DNA of 30,985 nt from Elysia marginata (taxonomy: Eukaryota > Mollusca > Gastropoda > Plakobranchidae), in NCBI GenBank assembly GCA_019649035.1, contig BMAT01007188.1, forward strand, positions 562,196 through 593,180, read 5' to 3'. The translations under genes and the position numbers were made by a program. Below the pieces are notes generated by a model. It was not told the origin of the DNA, searched no databases, and saw only the letters and a program-made list of their open reading frames with translations. Positions 10,259 through 19,500 of this stretch are shown here, one piece after another. The stretch's first letter is position 1; every line of letters begins with the position of its first letter.

Positions 10259-12099
10259 TGTAAAAAGAGAAGGCCTTGAGAGGAAACTCAAAAACAGAAG
10301 TAAGCCTGTGGAAAGAAGAAAACAAACCCGATGTAAATGATACAACATTATGGGGACAAAAAGATAAGAAAGGTGGTTGCCCATTCTTAGATTCTTTACT
10401 TAAAACAATTCCATTATCTTTGATGATACCGGCGAAATTCGCGGGCATGTTACTCGTTTTGTAAAAGGTAATAAAGCTGTTGTGCTTTGTTTTCAATCTT
10501 CATCAAACATTGAAACTTTTTCTTTCTTTTTTGTCGACTGGGTTTTCGCGAAGTAATAGACATATCGCAGCACCGTGATCGGTTAGTTCCGCCGCGCTAG
10601 GGGTGTCAATTCCCCACCTAAATGTGTTTGACCAATAGACAGTTCTTTTTTACGATTAATATCTTTGAAAAGTAGTAGTGCAATGCTAGCTAAAATACAG
10701 CGACGCTAGTGAAGTCAAGAAATATCTAATCATCCACCAAGTTAACTAGAATGTGGTTGGGGATTTGCCATTGTTTTGTGTGTTGAACTACCTTAGTTGT
10801 TTGCATCCGCTGGCTAACCCAAGGGTATTTTGTCTTAATTTTCCAAAACGACTGCGTACACAACTTCTTTATGTACTGCAAATCTTCAATCGAGAAAAAT
10901 TCTTAAGGTTTTAGAGAGAATTACCAGACTCAAGGGATCACTTTCTTCAATATTAAACTCTCACCGAGTTTTACCTTGGACTTAGTTGGAGCGTTAAAGA
11001 GCTGATTCTTTTTTTAATACATGTAGCCTACATACTAGGTTAGCACGGCTCATGTGCGGGTGGTCTAGATTAACGGGCCCTTTATTGAAACAAGGTGGTT
11101 AGAGTAAAAATTCAAAGTGGGTGAAACCCACCTAGATTGAAAAGCTGTTTTTCAAAGGCTTGTGGAGATAAACGCTATTTTTTGGACCAAAACTGTCCTT
11201 GACATTTCCGAAATAAAAAAGAGAAATCGAATAGTTTGACTTCAGGGTAGTAAAATGCCTTAGCACAGGCGAAAGCTAAGAAACATCTCCAAAATAGTAT
11301 CTATTCGTTGCCAACACTGTTGTCCGACAATGGATAAGCTAAAGTCCATCTTTTTTCCCTGTCCTGTGTTTTCCTCTTCCACTTGTTCTGTGACTATTCC
11401 TACATCGTTGTTAGGGCTGAAAAACTATTTGAATATTGAGGTCACAAAAAACATGTTTAGCGTTTTCTTACAGGTAAGTGGGTGGTGGAACACCAAAAAA
11501 AAAAAAAGAAAAAACCATCAAGTTTCTACAAGTCACTCGAGTTTTGCTACTGGAGAGAGAAATATATACAGTTCTCAACTTTCCATAGAAAACAGATAGA
11601 GAGGGAGCTGCATAAAAAATAAAGAGAGAGAGGATGAAGGGGGGGGGGAGGTAGAATGAGCTTGTAGTAAACCTTACAATGTTTCAACACAAGGTCTCAG
11701 CACACAGCCACACACAGCCGCTACGGCCCATTCTACGGCAGGTAATAGTTTAGAAATGATTAAAACTTACATTTCCCCGGCTGGACTTGTGAAAGATTAA
11801 TGACCAAACCGTGCACGCGGAAATCAATCTTTTGTCCAGCCCATGATTGCATCTAGATGTTCAATTTCTGTCAATTTTTTCGCTTTATAATTTTCTGGCC
11901 TACAATATTGTCATACGAGGCAAAGTTTATCAGAATGCGAATAAAGCAAATCTAATCAGAGGCCATAGGCAGACAGTATGTTCATGTTTTCACCACGTCT
12001 AGTCAAGCCATAAAAAACAAGCTTTTTTTTTACTTAAATAAAAAGAATAATACATCTTATAATTTCATCTTGTGGACATCTTTGAATTTACTTTTGTGT

Positions 12100-12100
<1 letters not shown>
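10257..12100. other. Unannotated sequence
   Basis: No gene that I can support. 10575-10620 (CGTGATCGGTTAGTTCC, then GGGGTGTCAATTCCCC) resembles a decayed tRNA-like promoter pair. An A13 run is at 11494-11506, a G10 run at 11640-11649 and a CACACAGCCACACACAGCC repeat near 11700. An 89-residue plus-strand frame (11330-11599) has no known motif. Confidence 0.35.

Positions 12101-12102
<2 letters not shown>

Positions 12103-12142
<40 letters not shown>
12103..12142. repeat. (GA)n microsatellite
   Basis: A pure GA run of about 40 bases continues into a purine-rich stretch (AAGAAAAGCAGAAAGAAAG) up to about 12180. Confidence 0.97.
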
Positions 12143-12146
<4 letters not shown>

Positions 12147-12212
12147 AAAGCAGAAAGAAAGAAAAACAAATGTAGAAACAGAAAATTGACAGACAGGCAC
12201 AGAACTTGAAGA

Positions 12213-12600
12213 TCACGTTCGCAACAAAAAGGTACATGTGTCTAGCCTTTTACAACGCGATTGAAATAAAACCATACAAACTGCTGCAGACATATCAACT
12301 AAGACCCATCGCCTCTGAACTGCGACGATTAAAACTATAAAGATTTCACGAAATCGACCTTTTGAAAAATCGTAAAGTACCTTGTTTTGTGTGCCAGGCA
12401 TATCAAATGAGTTATTATTCAGGTTTTTTTCTCTCTGTGAGTTTGTTTTATAAGCACACAGCCCACTTGTCAGAAAGATAAATGCGTTAAAGCCACCGTT
12501 TCAAAATCAATGCTATCTGTTACTTTATTTAACCCAAGGGAAATCGACGTGAAAAAAATCGGAGATGCATCTGGTACGGCAAAAAGATTTATTCGTAAAA
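12213..12600. other. Unannotated sequence
   Basis: No repeat or known coding signal. A 62-residue minus-strand frame (12213-12401) is open but unrecognisable. Confidence 0.4.
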
Positions 12601-12639
12601 CCTCGATTTTTTTGTCTCTGAATGTTGCTACCTCAATGT

Positions 12640-13010
12640 ATCCTTCTGTTTTCCTCTACTAGCTTCTCCTTCTGTCTTTCAACCTCTTTATTGCTCTCAG
12701 TTTCTATCTTTGTCTCCCTGTCTATCCATCTCATCATTTCTGTCCGACTTTAACTCTATCTCGTTCATAAGTTTCTCTCTTAACGCATCTCTTTATAATT
12801 ATCTTTCTGTCCCTTTCTCCCTCTATAGATTCCTTGTCTATCCATCTCTTCATTTTTCTCTCTGTGCTCCTCTTTATACCACTGTCTCTCTCTAAGTACC
12901 TCTTATCTATCTATCTATATATAAATAAAAACAGATTTGTAGAAAAAACTAGATTCTTACGCAAGTATATATCTATTATCTATCTATCTACCTATCTTAT
13001 CTCTATCTTA
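12640..13010. repeat. Long pyrimidine-rich composite repeat with (CTAT)n
   Basis: About 370 bases are biased to C and T on the plus strand. An interrupted TCTCTCT background contains two CTAT cores (12906-12920 and 12973-13000). A CTCTCTCT/TCTATCCATCTC pattern appears twice about 120 bases apart (12720 and 12838), suggesting internal duplication. Confidence 0.75.
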
Positions 13011-13849
13011 GGACTGCAAATTTTGTGTGGCGAGAGGCTTTTCACAGATTGCACCGATTTTGATGCGGTTTTCACCAGCATGTCTGTGCAAATTTGCTAA
13101 ACAAAAGTAAGCCCTTTATTGTTGCTGTATTTTTATTGTAGAACCAAACATTGAAGATGTGATTTGTTTACTTCGTTGTAAGCGATATTTTTCTAGGTTA
13201 GGATAAAAGATTTAATTTTGAAATTAAAAAAAGACGTGAATGGAGAGGGTATCTTAGATATAATGATCTGATAGCCGTCAAATTTTCCTGATATATAGAT
13301 CTGGCTTTACATTTAAATCCCGGATACATATATTTTAGCTTTCTAGATCAGAGCTATTAGTAACTTATTTATTTTTTAAGTCTAGAATCTCTAGATCTAT
13401 ATCTTAATCTTATATATCCTTAATTCTTGAAAATCGAAGGTGATGTTATTGACGGAAAAGTTTTAAACTTTACATCCAAACATTCTGGTGATTCTGTATA
13501 CTCTCTAAAAAGCCCTAACACATAGGAAATACGTAGACCTACATGTAGACGAATTTAAAACAACAAAAAACTTATAACATATTAACTGTCTCAGATTACG
13601 TGTTTCCTGTTTTCCCATGGTCATCCTGTATAAATTTACAAAGTGAACACTAGTAAATAAAAAAATCGACATGAACAGCAAAAATCAGTAAAATTGTAAT
13701 CGAGTTACATAAGAAAACACATCACTTGTTGCGAGGGCATTCCTTTCCTCCCTCAGCTAAAGGATTTTTATTTTTAAGTACAATACCATTTCGTTCATTT
13801 GAACGGGGTAAACTGCTAATTCTATCTATCTTGCTATCATCTGTTTATT
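13011..13849. other. Unannotated AT-rich sequence
   Basis: AT-rich with several AGATCT/TAGATCTA-type motifs between 13290 and 13400 (TCTAGATCTATATC near 13389). No gene is recognised. Confidence 0.4.
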
Positions 13850-13860
13850 TCTCTCTCTCT

Positions 13861-13912
<52 letters not shown>

Positions 13913-13917
13913 TCTAA
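13850..13917. repeat. (CT)n microsatellite
   Basis: A CT run of about 65 bases with a C8 interruption at about 13861-13868. It is part of a pyrimidine stretch beginning near 13820. Confidence 0.97.
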
Positions 13918-14399
13918 ATCCCTGTACGCTCACATGCATCCTTCATCATCCAGTCGTTTATGATATCTACCCCTCCCCCCCTACCCACAACTTCAGTTTC
14001 CACAGTCACATTAGCGCCATCTGGCGGTGTCTGATTATGAAACTAATAAAGCGTGAAGCAGACAATTGCTTCGTCTGATGAATGTTTTTGTACAAGGGGT
14101 GGTCTTTTTTTTTAAGGCCTAGTTTAAGGACGCCAATGGGTGCTTTTAGCCCCTAAAGCAAAAATAAAAAACAATATGTGTGAAATTTTCGTCCAGGAAA
14201 CGTTTTTCCAAATAAAATTTTAGGATGCATAATAAGAATGATAAGTTTTTGGTAAAGCGAACTGTAAACCTAACTGATATTCCACAATGTGAGTATTTTT
14301 GAAAGATTCCAAAGACACGCATAGCTTTTGTTTTTACGTGTGTCGATACCAAGCAACGCTATTGGAGACTTTTAGAGAAAAGAACAGAGTTGAAAGGTA
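13918..14399. other. Unannotated sequence
   Basis: Nothing coding is recognised. A small inverted pair GAAGCA...TGCTTC lies near 14055. The sequence turns purine-rich after about 14380. Confidence 0.4.
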
Positions 14400-14649
14400 G
14401 TGAGTAGATCAGGATGAAAGAGACTGAGACAGCTAAGGAGACAGACAGACAAATATACAGACAGGTATGGAGAGATAAAAAACATAAGGATATGTAAAGA
14501 TGGAGAGAGGAAAATTGAGACTGGGAATAATAAGAGAGAAAAGATTAAAGAAAAAAAGGAACAGTTCATGGCTGAGAATGACACACAACGAGGGGAACAA
14601 AAAAAAGAGAGAGCGGGAGAAATAAAGAGAGAAAGAGAAACACAGAAAG

Positions 14650-14694
<45 letters not shown>

Positions 14695-14704
14695 AATGGA
14701 AAAC

Positions 14705-14741
<37 letters not shown>

Positions 14742-14752
14742 GTAGATAGATA
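14400..14752. repeat. Purine-rich composite block with (GA)n and (GATA)n cores
   Basis: About 350 bases are strongly purine-biased on the plus strand. They carry ACAGACAGACA (about 14441), a GA core (14653-14695) and about nine GATA units (14706-14740). The minus-strand frames here are almost entirely Ser, Leu, Phe and Tyr, as expected from a low-complexity tract. Confidence 0.9.
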
Positions 14753-14823
14753 TGTGTTGGTAGCTATTATGCTTTTGGCACAAAGGTAGAGTGCTCAACA
14801 TGATTTGAAGCATATGAATAGTC

Positions 14824-15034
14824 TGAATTTACCTTTTTAAAATTGGTCCATACACTACAGTTTCGTGTTGATGCGCTCGCCAATGGACTGATCCTAAATG
14901 AGGTACCTTGAGAACGTTTCGGAGCAAATTATGCTTCCGGTGAACGCAGAACGTGAATATTTAGGTCCAGTCCGCTGAAGAGTGCAACAGCACGAAACTA
15001 TACAGTATGGATCAATTTTAAAAAGGTAATTTCA
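14824..15034. repeat. 211-bp imperfect palindrome (foldback)
   Basis: The left arm is 14824-14898 and the right arm 14959-15034, with a loop of about 60 bases. The arms share ACCTTTTTAAAATTG/CAATTTTAAAAAGGT, GTTTCGTG/CACGAAAC and TGGAC/GTCCA pieces in matching order along their full 75 bases, with scattered mismatches. It sits between two purine microsatellite blocks. It could be a MITE with long terminal inverted repeats or an inverted duplication. No coding frame and no clear target duplication were found. Confidence 0.75.
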
Positions 15035-15044
15035 AACAAGATAA

Positions 15045-15078
15045 AAAGAGCGATAGAGAGAAAGAGAAAGGGAGAGGG

Positions 15079-15123
<45 letters not shown>

Positions 15124-15125
15124 GT
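15045..15125. repeat. (GA)n microsatellite
   Basis: A purine block with a GA core of about 40 bases (15080-15120) ends in GGGGG. It lies immediately right of the palindrome. Confidence 0.95.
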
Positions 15126-15266
15126 TGGTAAAAAAACAGAGAGATAGGCTAAGAAAAGCTAGAATGCATAAGAGAAAAAAATAGAGAAAACTGCTCATGA
15201 GTTTCCTCAGCATCACTGGCAGAGTGACTGAGCGTGAATTGAAAGCTAAAAAACCAAGAAATTGAC

Positions 15267-15420
15267 ATCGGAAACCAGTGTCGCGAACGACATCACTCCG
15301 GACTTAGACGACGTTAAAAGCATCACAAATATAGCCTCGGGAATCGGAAACCGTTGTCGCGAACAAGACTTCACTCCGGGCTTAGTCGACATTAAAACCA
15401 TCACAGAGATTGCTTGAGGG
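15267..15420. repeat. 76-bp tandem duplication
   Basis: ATCGGAAACC starts unit 1 at 15267 and unit 2 at 15343. Both continue through TGTCGCGAAC, CACTCCGG, CTTAG, CGAC, TTAAAA, CATCACA and GCCTCGGG/GCTTGAGGG. The units differ by about a dozen substitutions and small indels. They are GC-richer than the surroundings and not low-complexity, so this is a true segmental tandem duplication. Confidence 0.85.
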
Positions 15421-15505
15421 ACTCACTGGCGCGAGAGACCATTGCGGTGATAGAGCGAGAGATCACACAAAGGGAAGAGCTAAAAAATTGCTTTGATAAA
15501 GAGAC

Positions 15506-15552
15506 GCGATTTTTCACGAGTTTTCCACTCGAATTCCTTCATAAAAAATCGC
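15506..15552. other. Hairpin-forming inverted repeat
   Basis: GCGATTTTT (15506-15514) pairs perfectly with AAAAATCGC (15544-15552). Inside, CGAG (15517-15520) can pair with CTCG (15528-15531). It could form a stem-loop in DNA or RNA; no role is evident. Confidence 0.5.
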
Positions 15553-15632
15553 TGGATCAGTAAGTGAAAACAAGTATGACCATCTCAGTGTTATGGATCC
15601 GGAAAGGCAAACAGGATTCTATGAGTTTGGTT

Positions 15633-15666
15633 TAAAAAAAAAAAAAAGAAGAAGAAGAAGAAGAAA
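15633..15666. repeat. A-run plus (GAA)n
   Basis: An A14 run passes into about six AAG/GAA units and then AAATTTTTT. It is a simple repeat, possibly the remnant of a retroposon tail, but no element is recognisable upstream. Confidence 0.8.
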
Positions 15667-16235
15667 TTTTTTCACAGTGGTATAGTGCGAGAGGCGTCTT
15701 TTGTATAAACTCTATCATTTTCACCACTATGTCAACTTAATACGATTCTTTCACGGATGGTTTTGTTTTATTTTTGTTGCATAAAGGACTAAATGAAAGA
15801 AGAAATGAACCGAGGTCGGACCAGAAACCAAAATGCAGAGAGTGCTGTTACTTATATCGAATTCTTGACCAGTTATTTAATAGTAAAATACAGAGAGTCA
15901 GTTAAGGTCTGTATTATTAAAAACGTTTCCATACCTGACAAAAATACTCATGCTGTAATTCTTACAGAATTATAAATTCCAAAACATACTCACATAAAAC
16001 TTCATTATCATCACAAATAAATAATTGAACTATCATACTGAGAACGCTGTTTTCCGTTTCGACCTCCTGTCGAGACTGAAATAGTCGCTTAAGATCTCTA
16101 AAATACATGTAGACTTATACTGAAAAAACCAAACAACTATACTTCCATTTCTACAGCAAAAATTGCAGAAATAATACCTCTCAAAACATTGTGATAATAT
16201 TTACCAACATATTCATTGACGCAAATCATTCTACT
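15667..16235. other. Unannotated sequence
   Basis: No recognised gene or repeat. A 60-residue plus-strand frame (15793-15975) has no known motif. A short TCGACCTCCTGTCGA hairpin lies near 16058. Confidence 0.4.
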
Positions 16236-16238
16236 TAA

Positions 16239-16239
<1 letters not shown>

Positions 16240-16283
<44 letters not shown>

Positions 16284-16284
16284 T

Positions 16285-16330
<46 letters not shown>
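16240..16330. repeat. (ATC)n trinucleotide microsatellite
   Basis: About 30 ATC units with one TTATC interruption near 16282. The minus strand would read poly-Met in one frame; this reflects the repeat, not a gene. Confidence 0.98.
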
Positions 16331-16379
16331 ACATCACCAAAGAAGCAGTGAAATCAAATCAAACTGAAATGCAAAGATA

Positions 16380-16612
16380 AGAATTAAAGAGGCATAAAAT
16401 GAGAGTGAAGAAGAGAAAGAAAGAGAGATAGATAGGGAGAGGGAGAGAGACAGACAAACAGTTAGACATTTAAAGCAAAATTGGGTTTGAGAAATTAAAA
16501 AATAGATTAACAGACAGAAAGAGAGAGTGTGTTATAGAAAAATACAGAGATTGAGAGAGAACAGAGAGAGAGAGAGAGAGATAAAGAGAAACAAAAGAAG
16601 TAACTAAACAAG
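16380..16612. repeat. Purine-rich composite repeat
   Basis: An interrupted GA-rich tract with GATAGATAGG and ACAGACAAACAG sections and a GA core at about 16559-16580. It has the same character as the blocks at 14400 and 15045. Confidence 0.85.
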
Positions 16613-17020
16613 CAAGGAGACCACCAATCTTTATTCTGCTGCGGCCCACACTAACCAAAGTTGACAGATTCAGGCCGGCAGACATGGTAAACTGAACCAG
16701 CTAAGAACGACAACTCATGTGGAGCAATAATTACAGACTCGTGTAGTACTCTCCCTCTTTGAACTGGTCATTTCTGTCGGAATGTCTCGACCAATGAGGC
16801 GAAGTCTAGCAGATGTAGGAACAGCGAGTTGGAGGTGTGTTCCAAGAATTCAAGAGGCGAGGAGGCTGGAGCGACGATGCTCTAGACCAAAAAATCTAAG
16901 TCAACTTTTACATTCCATGAACAAAAAAAAACCAAAAGGCCGAAAACCGGAAAGCAGAACAGCACACATACGTGAATGATAGTTTCGCCTGCTTCCTCAG
17001 TTCATGCTGCATTGAATCTT
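16613..17020. other. Unannotated sequence
   Basis: A plus-strand frame of 65 residues (16782-16979) is rich in Arg and Lys and is not recognisable. No repeat is seen. It may be chance or an exon. Confidence 0.35.
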
Positions 17021-17245
17021 TGTTTAGATCTATATCTAAAATCTTGATCAACATTTCTTTAAGTATGACCTAGATCTAAAAAGTCAACTAGATGATCTAG
17101 ATCTAAACGTAGAGTCTAGACTTGACCTAAATCTAGTCTGGGTTTTACGCATCGTGTTTTCTTCCGTCACCATTATCCTTAGGGCCTAGGCTCTGCGTGT
17201 TATGGTTGTTTTTCATTTTGCTGAAGGCGAAGGCCACCCTTTTGT
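17021..17245 (+). repeat. AGATCTAG-rich repeat, dispersed copy
   Basis: Three TAGATCTA palindromes occur within about 85 bases (near 17025, 17070 and 17095). Then come GAGTCTAGAC, CTAAATCTAG, GGCTCTGCGTG...GGTTGTTTTTCATTTTGCTGAAGGCGAAGGCC. The last part aligns with GGCTCTGCATGGCTTGGTT...TTTCAGAGGTTGAAGGCC at about 28175-28220 in the tandem array. The orientation is the same and the copies are diverged. Confidence 0.6.
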
Positions 17246-17472
17246 CTAATTGAGAGTTAACAATGCTCGAATGTGAACACTCACACCACTGAGCATGAGA
17301 ATGAGATCTAGGGTTGTATTTAAAATTACTAGTAGAACGTGTGTCTAGAAAAACGACGTATATAAGCATCTTTTGGAAGCATCGGTGACGTTGAAATTGT
17401 CCAAAGTGCTGTTTCGTGTCGTGTGGCATTTTAATACAACGCTACATACATGAATGTGCGTACGTACGGTAG

Positions 17473-17501
17473 ACAACATTGTCACAGTGTAACAATGTTG
17501 T
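17473..17501. other. Perfect 10-bp stem hairpin
   Basis: ACAACATTGT (17473-17482) and ACAATGTTGT (17492-17501) are exact reverse complements around a 9-base loop, CACAGTGTA. It may be a transposon-end remnant or chance. The stem is short for a microRNA precursor and the flanks do not extend it convincingly. Confidence 0.55.
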
Positions 17502-18610
17502 GATGCAGTATTGCTAGCGTATTAAATCTTCAAGTCTTTCTTATTGCGCGTAGCCATAGTACTAAAATGCTACCGTGTATGGGTGTTCTAGTCAAAAAAT
17601 GTTTTATAACAATTACTTTCGCCATGGTGTTTCAAGGTCCAACGCTTATTTACTTCTCTAACAAATTGATTTGGTAAAGTCTATTATGGAGCTTAGTTGC
17701 TATGTGTATTATAACTTGATATGATGTAAGCATTACATGATTAAAGCTTTTATATCTAACCCGCCACTCAAAGCTACATTACTAGATCTTCTCTAGGCCT
17801 TCTCTAAGGTAAAGTACTGGATCTAGCAGACCCCCTCTTTCTAAGCTAAAGTGCTAGGTCTAAGGCGCTTTAACACTGAGCGTTGAAGTGCCAGGTCCCT
17901 CTACTGCTACATGTCTACAGCAATATAAAGAGGAGATCAGGTACAGGGTGAGGTTATTAACTTTTTTGTTTACCTCAACGTGCTTTTTAAGTGTTAGTCA
18001 GTACGAGAAAAAACTGTTATTTCTTTAAACGGATAAAAACAAGTTTTAGAGGAGGAAGACACACAAAAAATAGTGAAAAGGAAACCTGAAGAAGAGAATT
18101 TTTTCTAGCTCTGTCCCCGCACACTACATACACCCGCGATGCCTTCCCAGAGAAAGTCTGACCTCCCACCGCGCAAGGAATCGTCCCACCGTGATAAACT
18201 GGCTAAACTGCCTGACTGTCTGCTGAAATCCTGAACGTTTGAGCGGGCTACACTTAGCTCATTACCACTCACTCGGCTGCCGGCTAATTACAGTGTTCTA
18301 GAAGTCACCTCTGTCAGGTCGTGTCTGTTGTGGGCTGCGCTGTCTGTCCACTGCGCCTAGTCACTGGTCACCAGACGCTCGAAATGACCATTGGGCAGTA
18401 GGCAGTTGTCCGTCCAACCAGACAGGAGGAACAAGAGTCGGGGATAGGTCTAGATAACTTATAGATGACGTAAAAGCCGAGTTTCATCAAGACGGAGAAG
18501 GAAGTGAAGCGGACTGGATTGTGCTCCCGTCATCCACCCAGACTTGAGCTTGGTGGATAGAGATTCTATTAAGATAGGTATAGTCCAACAGATTTTAGAA
18601 GTAAAATGAG
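17502..18610. other. Unannotated sequence with a GC-richer patch
   Basis: 17502-18100 is AT-rich and includes a region (17760-17900) of repeated CTAGATCT-like and AAAGTRCTRG-like words. About 18100-18430 is GC-richer, with CCACCGCGCAAGG and CACTCGGCTGCCGGC. This patch has no recognisable protein or RNA. Confidence 0.35.
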
Positions 18611-18614
18611 AAAC

Positions 18615-18690
18615 TTGAGTGGCAAGATGTTGGATGCCAATATGAAAATAATAAGTCGAGGGTTCGAACCATACATACCAAAGGCAAGGA
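18615..18690 (+). repeat. Degenerate tRNA-like sequence, probable SINE head
   Basis: TGGCAAGATGTTGG (about 18619) resembles an A box, and GGGTTCGAACC (18659-18669) is an excellent B box at normal spacing. The intervening arms do not fold into a full cloverleaf, so a functional tRNA is unlikely. No second copy was found in the window. Confidence 0.45.
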
Positions 18691-18779
18691 TTGTCGGCCA
18701 TTTTCACTAACGGCATATTCTTAAAATCTTATCTTGTTTTTATACCATACAAATTTCAATAATTACAGGATGAGATAAT

Positions 18780-19070
18780 TATATCGGAGTTATTTTTTTG
18801 TTGATGTCGATGTTGTCGATGACGATTATGGAAGTGGTCATGGCTGACAATAAGGACGTAAACGGCTACGATGACGATGTTACTCTGGCATTGTAAGTTG
18901 TTAAGGTAATTGAACATTGGAAGATTATTAATAATGGCGATAAAGAAGGAAACAAGATAGAAATGATGGTATTGATGCTGGTGGATAACGATGATGAGGA
19001 TGAGTATCATGATGGTGATAATGATTTAAATGGTTATGATGATGTTGTTGGTGGTGTAGAAGATGATGAT
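18780..19070. repeat. Imperfect GAT-rich sequence
   Basis: Diffuse GAT/GAC/GTT triplets (GATGATGTTGTTGGTGG, GATGATGATGACGATGATGA) are scattered through this stretch. The sequence looks like a decayed trinucleotide array. Confidence 0.7.
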
Positions 19071-19345
19071 GACGATGATGATTATTTCCATAATAGGAAA
19101 ACACAACAAAGACTGTTTGAGTGAGTAGCTTTGATCACTGAGTTAAAGAATACGTGCCGTCTTTGGATGTAAATTTACAAAGTAATTTGAAGCTGATGGT
19201 GATGATGAGGACGATGATGATAATTGCCAAAAATTGGAAAATAAATCAAAGTCTGTTTTAGAGAGTAGGTTCGATCACTGAGAAAAGGATACATGCCGTC
19301 TTTGAATATAGATTTAAAAAGTAACATGACGATGATTATGCTGCC
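19071..19345. repeat. 138-bp tandem duplication inside GAT-rich DNA
   Basis: GCCGTCTTTGGATGTAAATT at 19156 recurs as GCCGTCTTTGAATATAGATT at 19294, an offset of 138. TCGATCACTGAG/TTGATCACTGAG and GAGTAGCTT/GAGTAGGTT match at the same offset. Each unit is a unique part plus a GATGATGA part, so this is a minisatellite of two units. Confidence 0.8.
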
Positions 19346-19413
19346 GCTGCTGCTGCTGCTGCTGATGATGATGATGATGAAGGTGGGGGTGATGGTGATG
19401 ATGATGTTGGTGA

Positions 19414-19447
<34 letters not shown>

Positions 19448-19500
19448 GATTATGATGGTGGTTATAGTTGTAATGATAATGGTTATGGTTGTGACGATAA
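19346..19500. repeat. (GCT)n/(GAT)n/(GGT)n microsatellite
   Basis: CTGCTGCTGCTGCTG runs into GATGATGATGATGATG, then GGTGATGATG, then GGTGGTGGTGGTGGTG, then degenerate GGTTAT/GGTTGT words. Long poly-Met, Val and Ile frames here are artefacts of the repeat. Confidence 0.95.

Noticed and set aside
11330..11599. 89-residue plus-strand frame as an exon
   Set aside because: It includes an A13-derived Lys run and has no domain. Splice-like GT after CAG near 11474 is not enough evidence.
14433..14813. 126-residue minus-strand frame that looks like a hydrophobic membrane protein
   Set aside because: The Leu, Ser, Phe and Tyr content comes from the GA/GATA purine tract. Membrane-like appearance is a composition artefact.
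16137..16340. Minus-strand frame with a long poly-Met run
   Set aside because: It is the reverse complement of the (ATC)n microsatellite at 16240-16330, with no complex protein sequence around it.
16782..16979. 65-residue Arg/Lys-rich frame as a small protein
   Set aside because: No recognisable motif, no supporting context and a length easily reached by chance. Left as unannotated.
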